A stretch of DNA of 64,000 nucleotides from the NCBI GenBank assembly GCA_007922305.1, contig ML677351.1:13128493-13192492 (forward strand), read 5' to 3'. Source of the DNA: Dermatemys mawii. Its lineage: Eukaryota; Chordata; Testudines; Dermatemydidae. The notes beneath the pieces were generated by a model. The model did not search any database, was not told the origin of the DNA, and saw only the letters and a list, made by a program, of their open reading frames with translations. Each line of letters opens with the position of its first letter. Within the stretch, counting starts at the first letter, position 1. Positions 13,601 through 25,800 of the stretch are shown in pieces. The translations under genes were made by a program, and so were the position numbers.

Positions 13601-15034
13601 ATCACAGCTTCAGAGCCTGTGTTTGCAGATACGGAGAGGTGGGCCAGCTGACATAGCAGGACTGGAAGAAGAGGACATTGTGGTGGAAGTGAATGGCGTG
13701 AACATACTGAACGAAACCTACGATAAGGTTGTAGAAAAAATCAGTGACAGCTGTGACAGATTGACGCTACTGGTGTGCGGAAAAGCAAGCTATGAATACT
13801 TTAAGTCTCAGAATATTCCTATTACTGCCTCTCTGGTAGATCAGCTATATGACACTACTAACCCTCCTAGTTATACAGAGGATCCACCAGCAGAGCCAGA
13901 GAGGACCTCACCAGAACCAAGAGAAAGGGTGGGTAATCTTGACTTAACCAAATCTTGCAGACTAAGTGAGGGTGAAAGGAACCTGAATCAGTCATTAAAT
14001 TCACTTGAGGCAGGGTCTATGAATTCTAGTTGTATTCTGTATTTACAAGATCTGATCAACATTAATTAGTATGGAGACCTGGTTACAGCAGGGTAGAACT
14101 GCCTCTGCTCCCTACTCCTAACTCTATCTGCTGGAGCCGGGGAGGAGAGGGGAGAGAGAAAGTATGTGTGCATATGAGAGAGGAAATACTCCCTATATAG
14201 CATTCATTAATGTAAATGAGAACCATATCCTTAGGAATTCTTTGTTCAACCACAGGGAGCACAGGATCTAAGTAACAGGGTTCAAATGCACTTGTGAACA
14301 TGGGAAAACCATGTGAAGCACTCTAAAACAATGCAGATTCTTTGGTGGGCATGGAAGGAGTAGACTGTAAGAAAGTGTGACCAACAAAGGTCCTGAGAAA
14401 AAATAAATATTCTGACCACACTGGTCCAGGGAAATTTTTGCAGCAACAAGAGTTTGAAATTTGCTATTGTCAGAAAAATGACACCTGTACTCAACTGCTC
14501 TGATCCCTGTGTGGATTCAAGGTCTTATCTTCTTTACTATGAAAAATAAACAGGTTTTTACTCCTGTTCATGCAGAAGACACAATAAAGTTAGGAAGGAA
14601 CGAACTGGATTCTATTCCTCCACATATATTATCACCAGAATTGTTAACTAAGTTCCAACTGCAGATTCTTTCAGTGATGTCTTGTGTCCAAGGCTGGATT
14701 TGCAGTTAAACCCTTCTTTTTATCTGTGACCTTGGTGGATTTGATATGGAAGTTGAGCAAGAACATGGAATTCCCACTAGACAATTTAGTCGCTTTGTAA
14801 AAGGCATTTAAAAGAGTAATTCACTAGCTCCTCACGCAAAGGCAAATACCTACTGGGCATGGTTCAAAACAGACTGATATTCCTCGTGCCACTGTGAACT
14901 CTCTTTCACATTATCTACAACCATAAAATAATCAGAAATTTCTACTTATTGCTTTTCCACAGGCCAGCTCCTCCTCCTCCTCCTCTTCACTCTCAATCGC
15001 CTCAGCAGAAGAGGATGATGACACACAGTTATGA
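4603..15034 (+). CDS. PDZK1: PDZK1 (NHERF3), four-PDZ scaffold protein, 8 coding exons
   Basis: Scaffold that gathers transporters and receptors (phosphate, urate and organic ion carriers, SR-BI) under the apical membrane of kidney, gut and liver cells. Coding exons: 4603-4812, 5145-5388, 6474-6610, 8561-8756, 10304-10500, 12671-12865, 13629-13928, 14963-15034. All junctions are GT-AG and phases agree, giving 516 aa against 519 in human. The start ATG lies two bases after a splice acceptor (4600), so a non-coding first exon exists upstream. PDZ domains lie near residues 7-88, 131-212, 238-320 and 364-447. The helix B histidine of class I PDZ domains is seen in PDZ1 to PDZ3; PDZ4 has tyrosine. 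PDZ2 reads SYDFSL where the family has SYGFSL. The tail is eight serines, an acidic run and the class I PDZ ligand DTQL. AATAAA at 15868 is a possible poly(A) signal. Identity is certain. Confidence 0.97.
5506..5628. mobile_element. 123-bp hAT MITE with perfect 8-bp target duplication
   Basis: Terminal inverted repeats TAGGGTGACCAGA and TTTGGTCACCCTA enclose a short palindromic core built on GGGACAG/CTGTCCC motifs. The flanks 5498-5505 and 5629-5636 are both CTGTTGAA, the 8-bp duplication expected of hAT transposition. It sits in PDZK1 intron 2. Confidence 0.85.
7670..8060. repeat. Fragment related to the hAT element at 20.9-21.6 kb
   Basis: The stretch shares the motifs AAGGGTGGCA, CACCCTTACTTCTGTGCTG and CTTCAGAGCTGG with the interior of the element at 20901-21573. 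It has no recognisable termini. It lies in PDZK1 intron 4. Confidence 0.45.
8932..8995 (+). mobile_element. SINE or CR1 3' tail fragment
   Basis: GGCCAGAATAGATGATCACA followed by CTCCTGGCCTTGGAATCTATGA matches the tail shared by turtle SINEs and CR1. The head is missing. It lies in PDZK1 intron 5. Confidence 0.55.
9080..9846. mobile_element. GC-rich non-autonomous hAT element (GGGCAAACT termini)
   Basis: The left end CAGCAGTGGGCAAACTTTTT and right end AGTTTGCCCATCCCTG are inverted repeats. Flanks CTCCAACC and CTCCAACT are an 8-bp duplication with one mismatch. The interior is a G-rich degenerate tandem array (about 9150-9430) followed by a GC-rich part. It lies in PDZK1 intron 5. Same terminal family as the element at 35846-36544. 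Confidence 0.75.
10978..12600. mobile_element. Palindromic hAT derivative with two inverted transposase 3' ends
   Basis: Termini AGGGCTGTCAAG and TTGACAGCCTTA are inverted repeats. The inverted similarity runs far inwards: about 10978-11565 on the minus strand matches about 12010-12600 on the plus strand. Each arm encodes a decayed copy of the hAT C-terminal dimerisation region (WWLKHEG, then PATK and FSLSG-like residues). The loop, 11570-11985 minus strand, keeps the LDPRF motif of hAT transposases. Stops interrupt the frames, so no active enzyme is made. It occupies most of PDZK1 intron 6 and ends about 70 bases before exon 7. Confidence 0.75.
13085..13310 (+). mobile_element. MIR-like SINE
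   Basis: The order 'GACTGAGGAGACCTGGG', 'CTAGCTCTGCAAAAT', a decayed CTCAGTTTC region and 'GAGATCCACAGACACTATA' follows the MIR consensus from tRNA-derived head to tail. Old and divergent. It lies in PDZK1 intron 7. Confidence 0.6.
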
Positions 15035-16831
15035 TTAGACAGACCATAACAGAAACAAAGACATCTTTCAAGGTTTAAAGAAAGTTCTATTCCTCCAAGC
15101 AGCCGTCGTTCTTTTACCTCCCAGAACCACACTGTGCTACTGAACTTCATACTTGTGAGGACTGGAACAGCAACTTTCTTCTAACTAACTTTTCCTGAAG
15201 GAGAACATTCCACCACTCCCAGGAACTATAACTCACTTACCTAGTGCTGCTAATCATAGTTCATTGGCCTTCTGCCCAGTGAAGTGGACAGTTACTTCTA
15301 CTATAGCGCTCTAAAAGCTTAAGTGACTAATCAGGAACATCTATCATCCTGCAGGGGAGGAAATGTGATTCACAAATCAATAGGTATTTTGGCCTTTGAA
15401 GCACACAAGAAAGCTCCTTAATATAGAAATCAATCTCTCACGTCCCCTGCAAGAGATTCTTTTCTCCTAATCAAAGCCCATCCACCAAATCACTGTGGCT
15501 ATTACATGCTATAATTACTGTAACACAATCAGTTTAACCCAGAAGATGTAATATATCATGATAAGCTAATGTATTCTGTGAATAACTCTCCTTTCACTTG
15601 TTAACAAGCTGTAGATATTGTCCATTCAAAACAATAGGTTAACTTAATTGTTCACTGTTCAGAAACTACAAGCACCTTTCCCTCCACCCCACTTTCCTAG
15701 CTGCAGATCATGGCAGTTTGAAGTGTCTGTAATTCAATGTAAACAGTTTTGTTTGACTACATGCTAACACCTAATTAACACCTAACATTCTAATATGATA
15801 TGAACCAGCACTGTAGTACCAATAGTGGATGCTGTACCTCCTTGCTATAAACTTAAGACAAAGCATAAATAAATCATTCAGAGTGGCTATTTCTCTTTCC
15901 CGGGTCTTATTCCTGCTACTATGATATATGTTCTACAACAGCTTTAAATGAGCAAGGTCAGGGAGAACGGTTTTCAGGAGGCTATACGTTTAAGTTGCAT
16001 GGGTGAAATTTGCCTTAGTGACTTGCATTAAGTGAACAAGGGACATGGACTGATGTAGAATATATCAGTCAGTGGGGAGCACTGAATTTCTAGTGTATAC
16101 CATAAACTGGATATAGCTACCATCTTTGTCTTCACACTAAACTCCAGTGAACAGTAATCCAAGGCATGGATTCTGACTCATTAGGTCCTAAATGGTAACA
16201 AAGGACTCACTTTCAGTTCCTCAGGAAGCTAGATACTGATTATGCACATCTCCCTTGAATCTCAATCCACTTCCCCGTCTGCCAAACAGTGACACATAAA
16301 CACACTTTCTCATCTCCATTGAAGTCCCTGGGACTGACACAAACAATTAAGATGCTAGTGATGAGGTATTACAAAAGCTGATTTAATTTCACAGACTCAG
16401 ACATTCAGATCCAGAATCAACATCCTCCAACTCTGGATTAAGACTGATTTGTTTTCAAACTGAAATCACGTTTCCTCAGTGCCCTCTATGCAGAAATCTT
16501 CTACCTGTGACTTTAAGAGATCTCTCCGCAGACCATCCTTGGCAGATTTTTCAATACCATAAGACACCTCTGTCCCATGGAGTTTCTTATTCCATGGCTC
16601 TCAGCTGTCCTCCACTTTTCCCCTGCCTCTGTTGTTTGTTCAGCTCATGGTACCCTCTTCACAGGATGAACCATGTAGCTTCTAAGTGCAACTGTGGAAG
16701 TCAGAAGGGCCAGTTACATCAACAGAGCACAGAAAGAGCTGTCCTCCCTCTCTCCAAATCCTGTCACCCCTAATGAATTGCAGTAGTCCACCAGGAGGGA
16801 TTACAGAACAGTGGGCAGAACTGGAATGGAT
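15035..16831. other. Convergent 3' region between PDZK1 and GPR89
   Basis: The two genes point at each other here. The PDZK1 3' UTR probably extends to about 15.89 kb, after AATAAA at 15868-15873. For GPR89 I see no strong poly(A) signal on the minus strand; an ATTAAA near 16383 is a weak candidate, which would give a 3' UTR of about 450 bases. No repeat family was recognised. Confidence 0.5.
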
Positions 16832-19800
16832 TCAGAGTGCCATGTGCTTTTCTGGGGCCTGTTTATGTGCCAAGTAGAGGAAAAGGATGCTGGAGAGAGC
16901 GCTAACCAGGAATATCACATCAAACCAACGGTGATAAAAATTGAACTGCAGCTCCCCCAAGACTTCTGTAATGATAGTACGATACTCTGGAGGCATACTC
17001 ATTCGGATTAGGAGCACGGAAGAGACGAAGTACATCCCCTACAATTAAGATACAGGAAGCGCATCAGTTACTTGTTTCACAGGTGGCTACTTTGCTGAGA
17101 CGTGACAATTTGATAAAAGCTTACTAACTGGTCTGGATACTCACCATGATCTGTGCCAACAGCAGAACAATAACATTGGAGGACTTGCTGCTGGAGATGG
17201 CATAGAAGAACTGTAAAGAGGAAAAGAAGTACTGAAAATAGGACTCATCACCAGGCACGTTTGTGCTCCCTTCTACAGGAACATGGAGGAATACCTGCTC
17301 CAATCATTCCTCTTTAACCCCAGAAACCAGCACAGAAGGAAAATGACATACTTCCTAGATGTGTATGTATATCACACTTTTCAAAAGTACAGACCTGGGC
17401 CTTGTCCCCAGTAGAGCTACAAGTGTTTTAACATAGGTCCCATTAAACCAGCTTCTAACACTGCATGGCCAGCGAGTACGGAGAATCCAGTTTCAAAAAC
17501 ACAAAACAAAAAAACAACCCAAAATATATTCTAGCCTAGATACGACTAAGCCCAGTTTACAGGCCAGCATCGACGGATCACCCGGTTGTGTGTTGCCACA
17601 CTTTTCCCCCGTGGTTTAATCCCCTACCTGCTCCCCAGAAATAGCAAGCAGTTAAAATGAAGCAACCCAAATCCTCTTAATCGCCATTCAATATTCAATA
17701 CTAACAAATCCATAAGAACATCAGAATGGCCATACTGGGTCAGTTCAAAGGACCATCCAGACCAGTAGCCTTGTCTACCGATAGTGGCCAATACCAGGTT
17801 CACCCCCTTTGGGGCACCTAACAGGTCAGGATCAAGTGATCTCTCTCCTGCCATCCATCTCCACCCTCTGACAAACAGAGGCTAGGGTCACATTCCTTAC
17901 CCATCCTGGCTAATAGACATTAATGGACTTAACCTTCATGAATTTATCTAGTTCTGTTTTAAACCCTGTTATAAATCTAACCTTCACAACCCTCTTAGAC
18001 AAGGAGTTCCACAGGTTGACTGTGCGCTGTGTGAAGAATTACTTCCTTTTATTTGTTTTAAACCTCCTGCACATTAATTTCATTTGGTGGCCCATAGTTC
18101 TTATATTAGGGGAACAAATAAATAACTTTTCCTTATTCACTTTCTCCACATCACTCATGATTTTACAGACCTTTATCATATCCCCGCTTAGTCTCCTCTT
18201 TTCCAAGCTAAAAAGTCCTAGTCTCTTTCATCTCTCTCATATGTGACCCATTCCAAATACCTAATCATTTTAGGTGCCCTTCTCTGAACCTTTTCTAATG
18301 CCAGTATATCTTTTTAGAGATGAGGAGACCACATCTGTACAGAGTATTCAAGATGTAGGTGTACCATGGATTTATATAAGGGCAATAATATATTCTCCAT
18401 CTTATTCTCTATCCCTTTTTTAATGATTCCTAATATCCAGGCTTCCACATCACTGTTAAGCCTTGTCTACATTACACTTCCTCTCTTAAAATTTCCCAAT
18501 CTTACTACTACTGACAGTAAAAACAGTGGAAGAGCTAATATAAATCACCCACAGGCAGCAACCAGGGATTTAACCATTAGATCTGTTCTGAACAGCTAGA
18601 AAGCCTGCTGATTAAAACGATGGCAGCCAACTTACACAGTATGACTACTGTTGGTAGCAACAAGGAGATTTCTCTTTTAGAGAGGAAGTCTAGTGCAAGG
18701 ACAGTCTCACAGATTACACTAAGAGTTTTAAAACAGTTATAATACTATTTAGAGCCCTAACATTAACACCATTCTTCTGCTTGGACTGGAGGCACTTATA
18801 GATTGTGCATTGCGTTTAGTGACTGAAATTGCTGAAAGAATTCTCAGCAGGACCATACCTCTAATAAGCCAGAAAAAGTTATCCTCCTCTTCTCTAATTC
18901 AGCCATAAAAGACCTTTTTCTCCATCCCACTCCCTGCAAGGACTTCTATCCCAGCCCTTCTCAGGACCTATTTGTCCACTAACTGAATAGAGACCACAGG
19001 TCCTACATTTGTACTGAAGGTTTACACCAGTTGTTTTCAATTTGGGGTCCGCAGACTATGTCTAAGATTTCCAAAGGGGACCGCATCTCCATTCAAAAAT
19101 TTTTATGAAAAAATGAAAAAAGGTTGAAAACCTGTTGTTTACACAATGCTCTCAGCTAAGTTAGAAATACATGCAAGCTCTCCTAGACTATTATCGCATA
19201 AAAGGGCCATGGCCAGGCATACCTTTGTGAGTGTGATCAGTAAGCCTCTGATGGAGGTGACAATGATTATTCCAACGAGGATAAAGGAAATATGCTGAGA
19301 CCAGAATTTTACCTGCACCAACAAAAACAGAAAATTGTTAAATCCCTGAAGCCAGGTGTATAAAATATGGGTGTGCATGTGTACTTACAAAATCTCTGAA
19401 TTCTCATACTGTGCAGATACTCATTGTAGAAAAATTTACATACAGGCATATATGCTCCTGCAAGGGCACACAGATGGATACTTTCTTGTGCAAATGCTTA
19501 CTATATACACATGGGATATGCACAGATCTAGCCTATGTGGACTTCTTGAAAGGAACTGGGGGTTCAGATGTAAATATTTATAGAGTAAAAACAAAAGAAC
19601 CCACGTCTATTTGATACATAAAGTTAACCGCCCTGTAGATACATGTAATAGTCTAGGCAAGGGCCATCAATGTTTCCATCCGTTCACAGTAAGTATGTGA
19701 ACCACTACCCTCTTCTGGATAGCTGGTATATGGCTACTAGCAGAGAAGATTATTATTATAGGAAGGGCTGGTAGCCCCATTTATTATTAAAGTTGCCCAA

Positions 19801-22800
19801 CACATTTCATTATAAAGACCCTTTTTTCAATTGGTTATAACTTGGTCAAATTTTACTTACTGGGCTGAAATTTTCCATGGAAGGTGTCTGCCTCAAAATT
19901 CCAAAAAGTTTCAGTCAAAACAATTTAGCCATTTCCAAGAGCAAGGCTATGGAAAAGCACCTTGTTTTGACCATGCTAAAAAATTCTGGAGACCTTTTCT
20001 TTGAAAAACAGTAAAGTGCCCATACGTGCGGGGTGGGGGTGTTGGTAATATGCCTTTTGTCATCCTTGTGAAAATCCACCCAAATGTGTTCAAGTTACAT
20101 AAACCTGAGAAAAACTGTAGTTTGCAGACTTGTTAGAGACTTGCTGGAACACAATTATATTCCTTGAAGATTCCAGTCATATTGAAAATGCCCCAGCCCG
20201 AGGCTCAGCAGGACTTTCCCTGCAACTGCAGCTCTGAGCTGCTGGGAGTTGTGCCAGGTCCAGCAGTGTAAATTAAAATCTATCACTTTAATTTAAATCG
20301 GACTTCTTTTATTGTTGTTTAAATTACAACACGTTTTTCTTTTTAAAAATAAACCTGTTGAAAATGAAATCTTAATTTAATATAAAATACACTAAGGATC
20401 TAAACCTCCTTCTCCCCCTCTCCCCATCCCACCTGAGCCCGCAGGGATGCAGTGGCAGCCACTTCTGGGAGCATCATGGGACCAGGACAGGCAGGGGCCC
20501 GCCTTAGCCCCATGGTACCTCAGGCGGTGGCAATCCCGCAGACTGGATCAAAAGCCGTGGCAGGCCGGATTCAGCCCACAGGCCGTAGTTTACCCACTCC
20601 TGGGTTAGATTAACCAATGAGAATGTACCTTCCTTTAGAAAATAACAAAAAGTGGAAAAATTGAAAAAGTTGATTAAAAATCAATGATCAAAATAGAGGC
20701 TTTCCACTTTGTGATTTAAATCATTATTTAAGTTGCACTGATTTAAATCAATCCATCCTGAGGCCCAGACACCTAAACTGAGATCAGGGAGCCTGTCTCT
20801 GCTGTACTCTCAATTATTCCCCTTCCTCCTTCTGCACCTGGTTCAGGAAGCCTCATGGAGGAATCTGGGGGAGAGAGAGGGAAAAAAAGTACGTGATCAT
20901 TAGGGTCCTATCAAATTCCCAGCCATGGAAAACGCGTCATGGACAGTGAAATCCGGTCTCACCCATGAAAACTGGTCTTTTATGTACTCTTTCCCCTACA
21001 GTATGCAGATTTCACCAGTGGTTCTAAAACTAGGGGTCCTGATCTAAACAGGAGTTAGAGAGGGAGTGCAAGGTTATTATAGGAGGGTTGCGGTATTGCC
21101 ACCTTCACTTCCCAACAGCTGCTACCCAGGCACCTAGCTCTGAAGGCAATGCACGATTATGCCACCCTTACTTCTGTGCTGTCTTCAGAGCTGGGTGGCC
21201 AGAGAGCAGCGGCTGCTAGCCAGGCACCTAGCTCTAAAGGCAGTGCCCAACTATGCCATCCTTACTTCTGCGCTGCTGCTGGCAGTGGCACTGCCTTCAG
21301 AGTTGGGCTCCTGGCCAACCACCAGCACTCTCCAGCCAGCCAGCTCTGAAGGCAGCACCGCTGCCAGAAGCAGCACAAAAGTAAGGGTGGCATACTGTGA
21401 TTCCCCCACCGTAACCTTGCAACTCACCCCCATAACCACTTTTTAGGTCAGGACCCCTTCAGTTAGAACACCATGAAATTTCAGATTTAAATATCTGAAA
21501 TCATGAAATTTACAATTTTTTAAATCCTGATCCTGAAATTGACCAAAATGGTCATGAAATTGGTAGGCCCCTAGTGATCATGTGACTACAGACTGTGCTA
21601 GAATGCATACATACAAGGAAGCTGAATTAAGGCTTCACAGGCAACCTTAATGCTGGCATTTCCTAACTTTTGAGTGTTTGACATCACAAGCTTAATTATA
21701 TCCTTTTAACGTAGTTTTGCACGTGTAATTATTTCTAGAGTGTCAGAAAAGTGCAACACTTTACAAGAGAAAAGTGAAAGCTCAAATAAGCAAAAATAAA
21801 AATGCAAACCCTAACTCAAATGGAACACACACGGAGGTGGAGTTATTTCATGTGTCACATGTAATCATGTCCCACAAACCAATTAGTATATAAATTGTGC
21901 AAACACATTTATAATATTCACATAGAGTGCCATTGTAAATTCTGTCTGCCCATGAACACACTAACACAGACTAAGTTCTGCAGGTCAGAGACTATTCATC
22001 TCTTATTCACAGCTGAATATGTTGTCCATTCTTATTAACAAATACTAATTTAAGTCCTCAGAGATCAAGTAACATGAACTGTGAATTCACACAGTGCACA
22101 TGCACACACATTATCCGCGGTGCCCCTCCACACACTGACACGTCGTGGGACAGCCACTTCCATAGTGCCTTCCACTGTAGTGCTCAACATCTCAGAAGTG
22201 CTCAACATCTGGTAAGAAAGGTATTATTCTAATTTTACAGATGGGAAAACTGAGGCTCATAATGGTTAAATGACTTCTCCAAGGACACAATGGCAGAGCC
22301 ACAAACAAAAATCCAGCTCTGAGTTCTCTTTCTAACCATGAATCTCTGCTTGAGAGTTATTAACTATCACCTATGGAAATAACTCCATTAAGATGGGGGT
22401 GAATGGAATGCTTGCACCTCACGGGGCCACAACATGAAAGCTCAAAGGACCCTTTCGTCTCTCTAGGTCAGGGCGTGCAGCATGGTGAGCTACTAACATG
22501 CAATAGGCCTGTTGTGTGGATAGTGGACATCTTCCAGCATTAACTCCACTAAAAACATGGTTAAAATGATGTGCTCTCTAAAGATGATACCCAGAGGCTA
22601 ATGCTGCATTATATCCATCTCTAGCATGGGGATAGGGGTGAACTCAGTGTCAATAAAGATACTTGCACAGGTGAGTCATAACTTTATGGTGAGAGGAGTG
22701 ACGGTTAAGTTTGGATACTAGTGTATTAAAAGCAATGTTCACTCTATATATCCCATCCTAGAGATTGGTGGAGAAATCTAAGCCCTTTCTCAGAGCCTTA

Positions 22801-25800
22801 TTAATCCCCACCAGCTGCTCCCAAAACACCCGTCCAGTTAGTAATAGATAAAACAGCAATTACTGATTGAGTGGGGGTTTTAAATGGTTCTCACATCAAA
22901 CTGGATTCCCAGATAATTTACAGTGATCTCAATTCCTCTTGTGACTGGATCAGTCTTCCCAACTCGATCAAATACGATATTGATGGTTGCCTGCAGGAGA
23001 GAGACAAGTGCATCAGTTCAAGGGAATGTGGTATACACAGCATAACTGTATCTTCAACACATACACGTCCTTTGCTGTGTATTTCATTACAATACAGTCC
23101 CACAGAGTTAGCTGAGAGTATAAAAAAATGTATGAAAACACACAATGCAGTAAGAAACAGTTATCTAAATGGATGCCAGTTTCATTCAAAAACTAAATTT
23201 CCAGGAGCAGGATGTATGAAAGGGAACTGGAAGAATATTCTTAAGGTGCAGGCAAGAATCTGTGTATAAAGTCTCATTACCTATATGTGTCGAACACAAC
23301 CTGAGCAAGGTGTAACCCTCCTTGCAAGATATTTATGGATAACAGTATATGACATTTACATACCATGAAGATTTTCCAGACACAATAGATAGAGAAAAAG
23401 TAACCCAGGAAATTAAAGTATTTCCCCTGGAAAGTTTTGGAATACTCTATTCTCTCCTGGAAGGGAACACAAACAACAACAAAATCCACATATTTAACAT
23501 TTTCAGGTTCACATAAAATTCAAATTTGTAAGTTTTAAACAATTACCAGTAAAAAACAGCAATGAATTCTTTGTCTTTCTACAGCTCTCACCATTCATGT
23601 GTTTACAAATGCTTATATGAATGAATGAACCTCAAGTCCCATGTGAGATAGAGCTATAACACAGTAGGTCCTCTTATGAATGGGGAAACTGAGGCACTGA
23701 CCAGTGATGTGCCAAGGTGTCACAGCTAATAAAGATCTGGAAACAGAATCCAGATTTCCAAACTTCCAGTCCTGGCTTCCATTAAGCCATGCCACTTCCT
23801 GACATTTTAGCACTGACGTGTATTAATTTTTATAGAACATAAGAGTTCATCACTTCAGTACACTGTGGCCAATCCGCAAAAGAAAAGACTGGGTCAGGGC
23901 CTTAATAGCAGGGGAACTGAGCACAGGTCCCTTGGTTACTCTCTCTCCTCTCCCACCACAGTTTGGGATTGCTGGCCTGTTCTGAGAAACAGTACACGTT
24001 CCACTGCATATTTGAACTGGGGGAAACAGCTTGCCATCTGACCCCCAGATTTGAGAACAGACTCTTCCAATACTGTGTCACAGCTGAGAAACCAGCTGCC
24101 ATTTGCGTCATTGCCAGATGAATGACTTGAAAATTACTTCTGCCTATTCTGCTCATCCTCTCCCAGACTATCATTCTGGCTCTTTGCTGTGTACCTTGGT
24201 TGCATGCAGGTCAGCCGTTTCCAGGAAAAGCTGCCGACTCAGCTCTTCCAACGCATCCACTTCCTGCTGGATAAGGGACAGATCTGGCAAACCAGAAGAG
24301 TCAAGGGTAGAATTCTGCAGAACTTCCTAACCTCAGCTGGAAACAAACATACCCTGAGGTTCCTCCACTCCAGGCCTCCCTGCACAGACACAATCGCAGT
24401 TTAAATGGCACCAAAAACTCTCATATGATAGAATCTTCAGAGCACTCCATTGTAACAATGCTGGGCAGCATGCTCCCTCCAACAGGGTCTCGTAACTGAT
24501 CCCTGTATCACAAGCAGAGTGCACACTACCAAATGGAACCAAGTCTCTCCCAAAAACTAGCTGCTTTGTTTTTATAACATCCACGCTCCTTAATCTCCAC
24601 TAGAATTTCCTTGTGTTAATTCCACTCCATCACCATGTAGAGGACTTCTGCTGGGAGTTACAGACTCGTTATCAAATCATGTGGAGAATTTTCCTCCCAC
24701 GCATACCCTTCTGCTCCTTCCTGTTGGCCCAGATGCTACCCATATGGCTCTAAGTAAGGTTCCTTGCACCTCCCCTGAAGCATTTTGGGGGATTTGAATC
24801 TGAATGCTTAGCAAAAACTATTGTCTTTCTGTAACTCCCTCTGTTTGCCAAGCCCCACCCCACCCTTTCCCACAGGATTCCTTCCTATTTTATTCTCATC
24901 AACACTCTCCATACATCAACCCTTACCTAAGCAGATGTCCAATATTTTGTTGTGCTACAGTGTAAGCTTTTTGATGCACAATGTGTTTCTTACTCTGTGC
25001 TTTGGGAAAATGTGTGAGATACATGAATGCTTAACACCACTGGCCTCCCTGTCCTTTTTCCTATCTAAATCCCATTTCTACTCAGTAGGGTACTAGCCTG
25101 AAGACCCACAGACAGGAGAGGAAGGATACTTTCACTGCCAGGGGCCGATGTGGTAACACTTTTTATCATTCCCCAGAAGCCAGTGGGTTTGTTGTGCACT
25201 TCCCCTCTTTGGAACATGGTCCTGTGGGCCATTGCCATTCTGAAAAGAGAAAAGATTCAGTTCTCAGAAAAAGATGCCTTGTGCAGCAGACATTATGAAA
25301 CTTATTCAGTGCACAGACTCATTCCTAACATTCACCCAATCACCAATCCTGCTCCAAAACATCTCCCTCAGCTCAAGAACAGAACCCAGTCCTAATTAAA
25401 CAAGCTGCCATGCTGTTCAGGTTTCAATAATACAGAATGGATTTCACACCAATTAAAAAAGAAGATTCAAATGGTGTCTCAGTCATGTGACTTGTCAGCC
25501 TCCCACAGCCTCTTCCAGGTCGTGTGACTCCACAGCCTTCTATCTCAGAGGGCCTTTCAGTCATCACACAACCCACCAAATGCCTCTCTCCTTTGGAGCA
25601 CTTTTGTCATTGTACAACTGCCTTCTCCCTTGAGCAGTGAGGACTGGACTGAATGCAGCAATACTCTATGGCAGCAGTTCTCAAACTGTTGGTCGGGAGC
25701 CCAAAGTGGGTCATGACCCCATTGTAATGGGGTCACCAGGGCTGGCATTAGACTTGCTGGGGCCCAAGGCCGAGGCTCGAACCCCACAACCCAGGGCCGA

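Noticed and set aside
17923..18246. 107-codon hydrophobic plus-strand frame, possible membrane protein
   Set aside because: It is the antisense of the CR1 LINE ORF2 end.
21120..21400. CRISPR-like or satellite repeat array
   Set aside because: The units are degenerate, differ in length, appear in both orientations and sit inside an hAT element.
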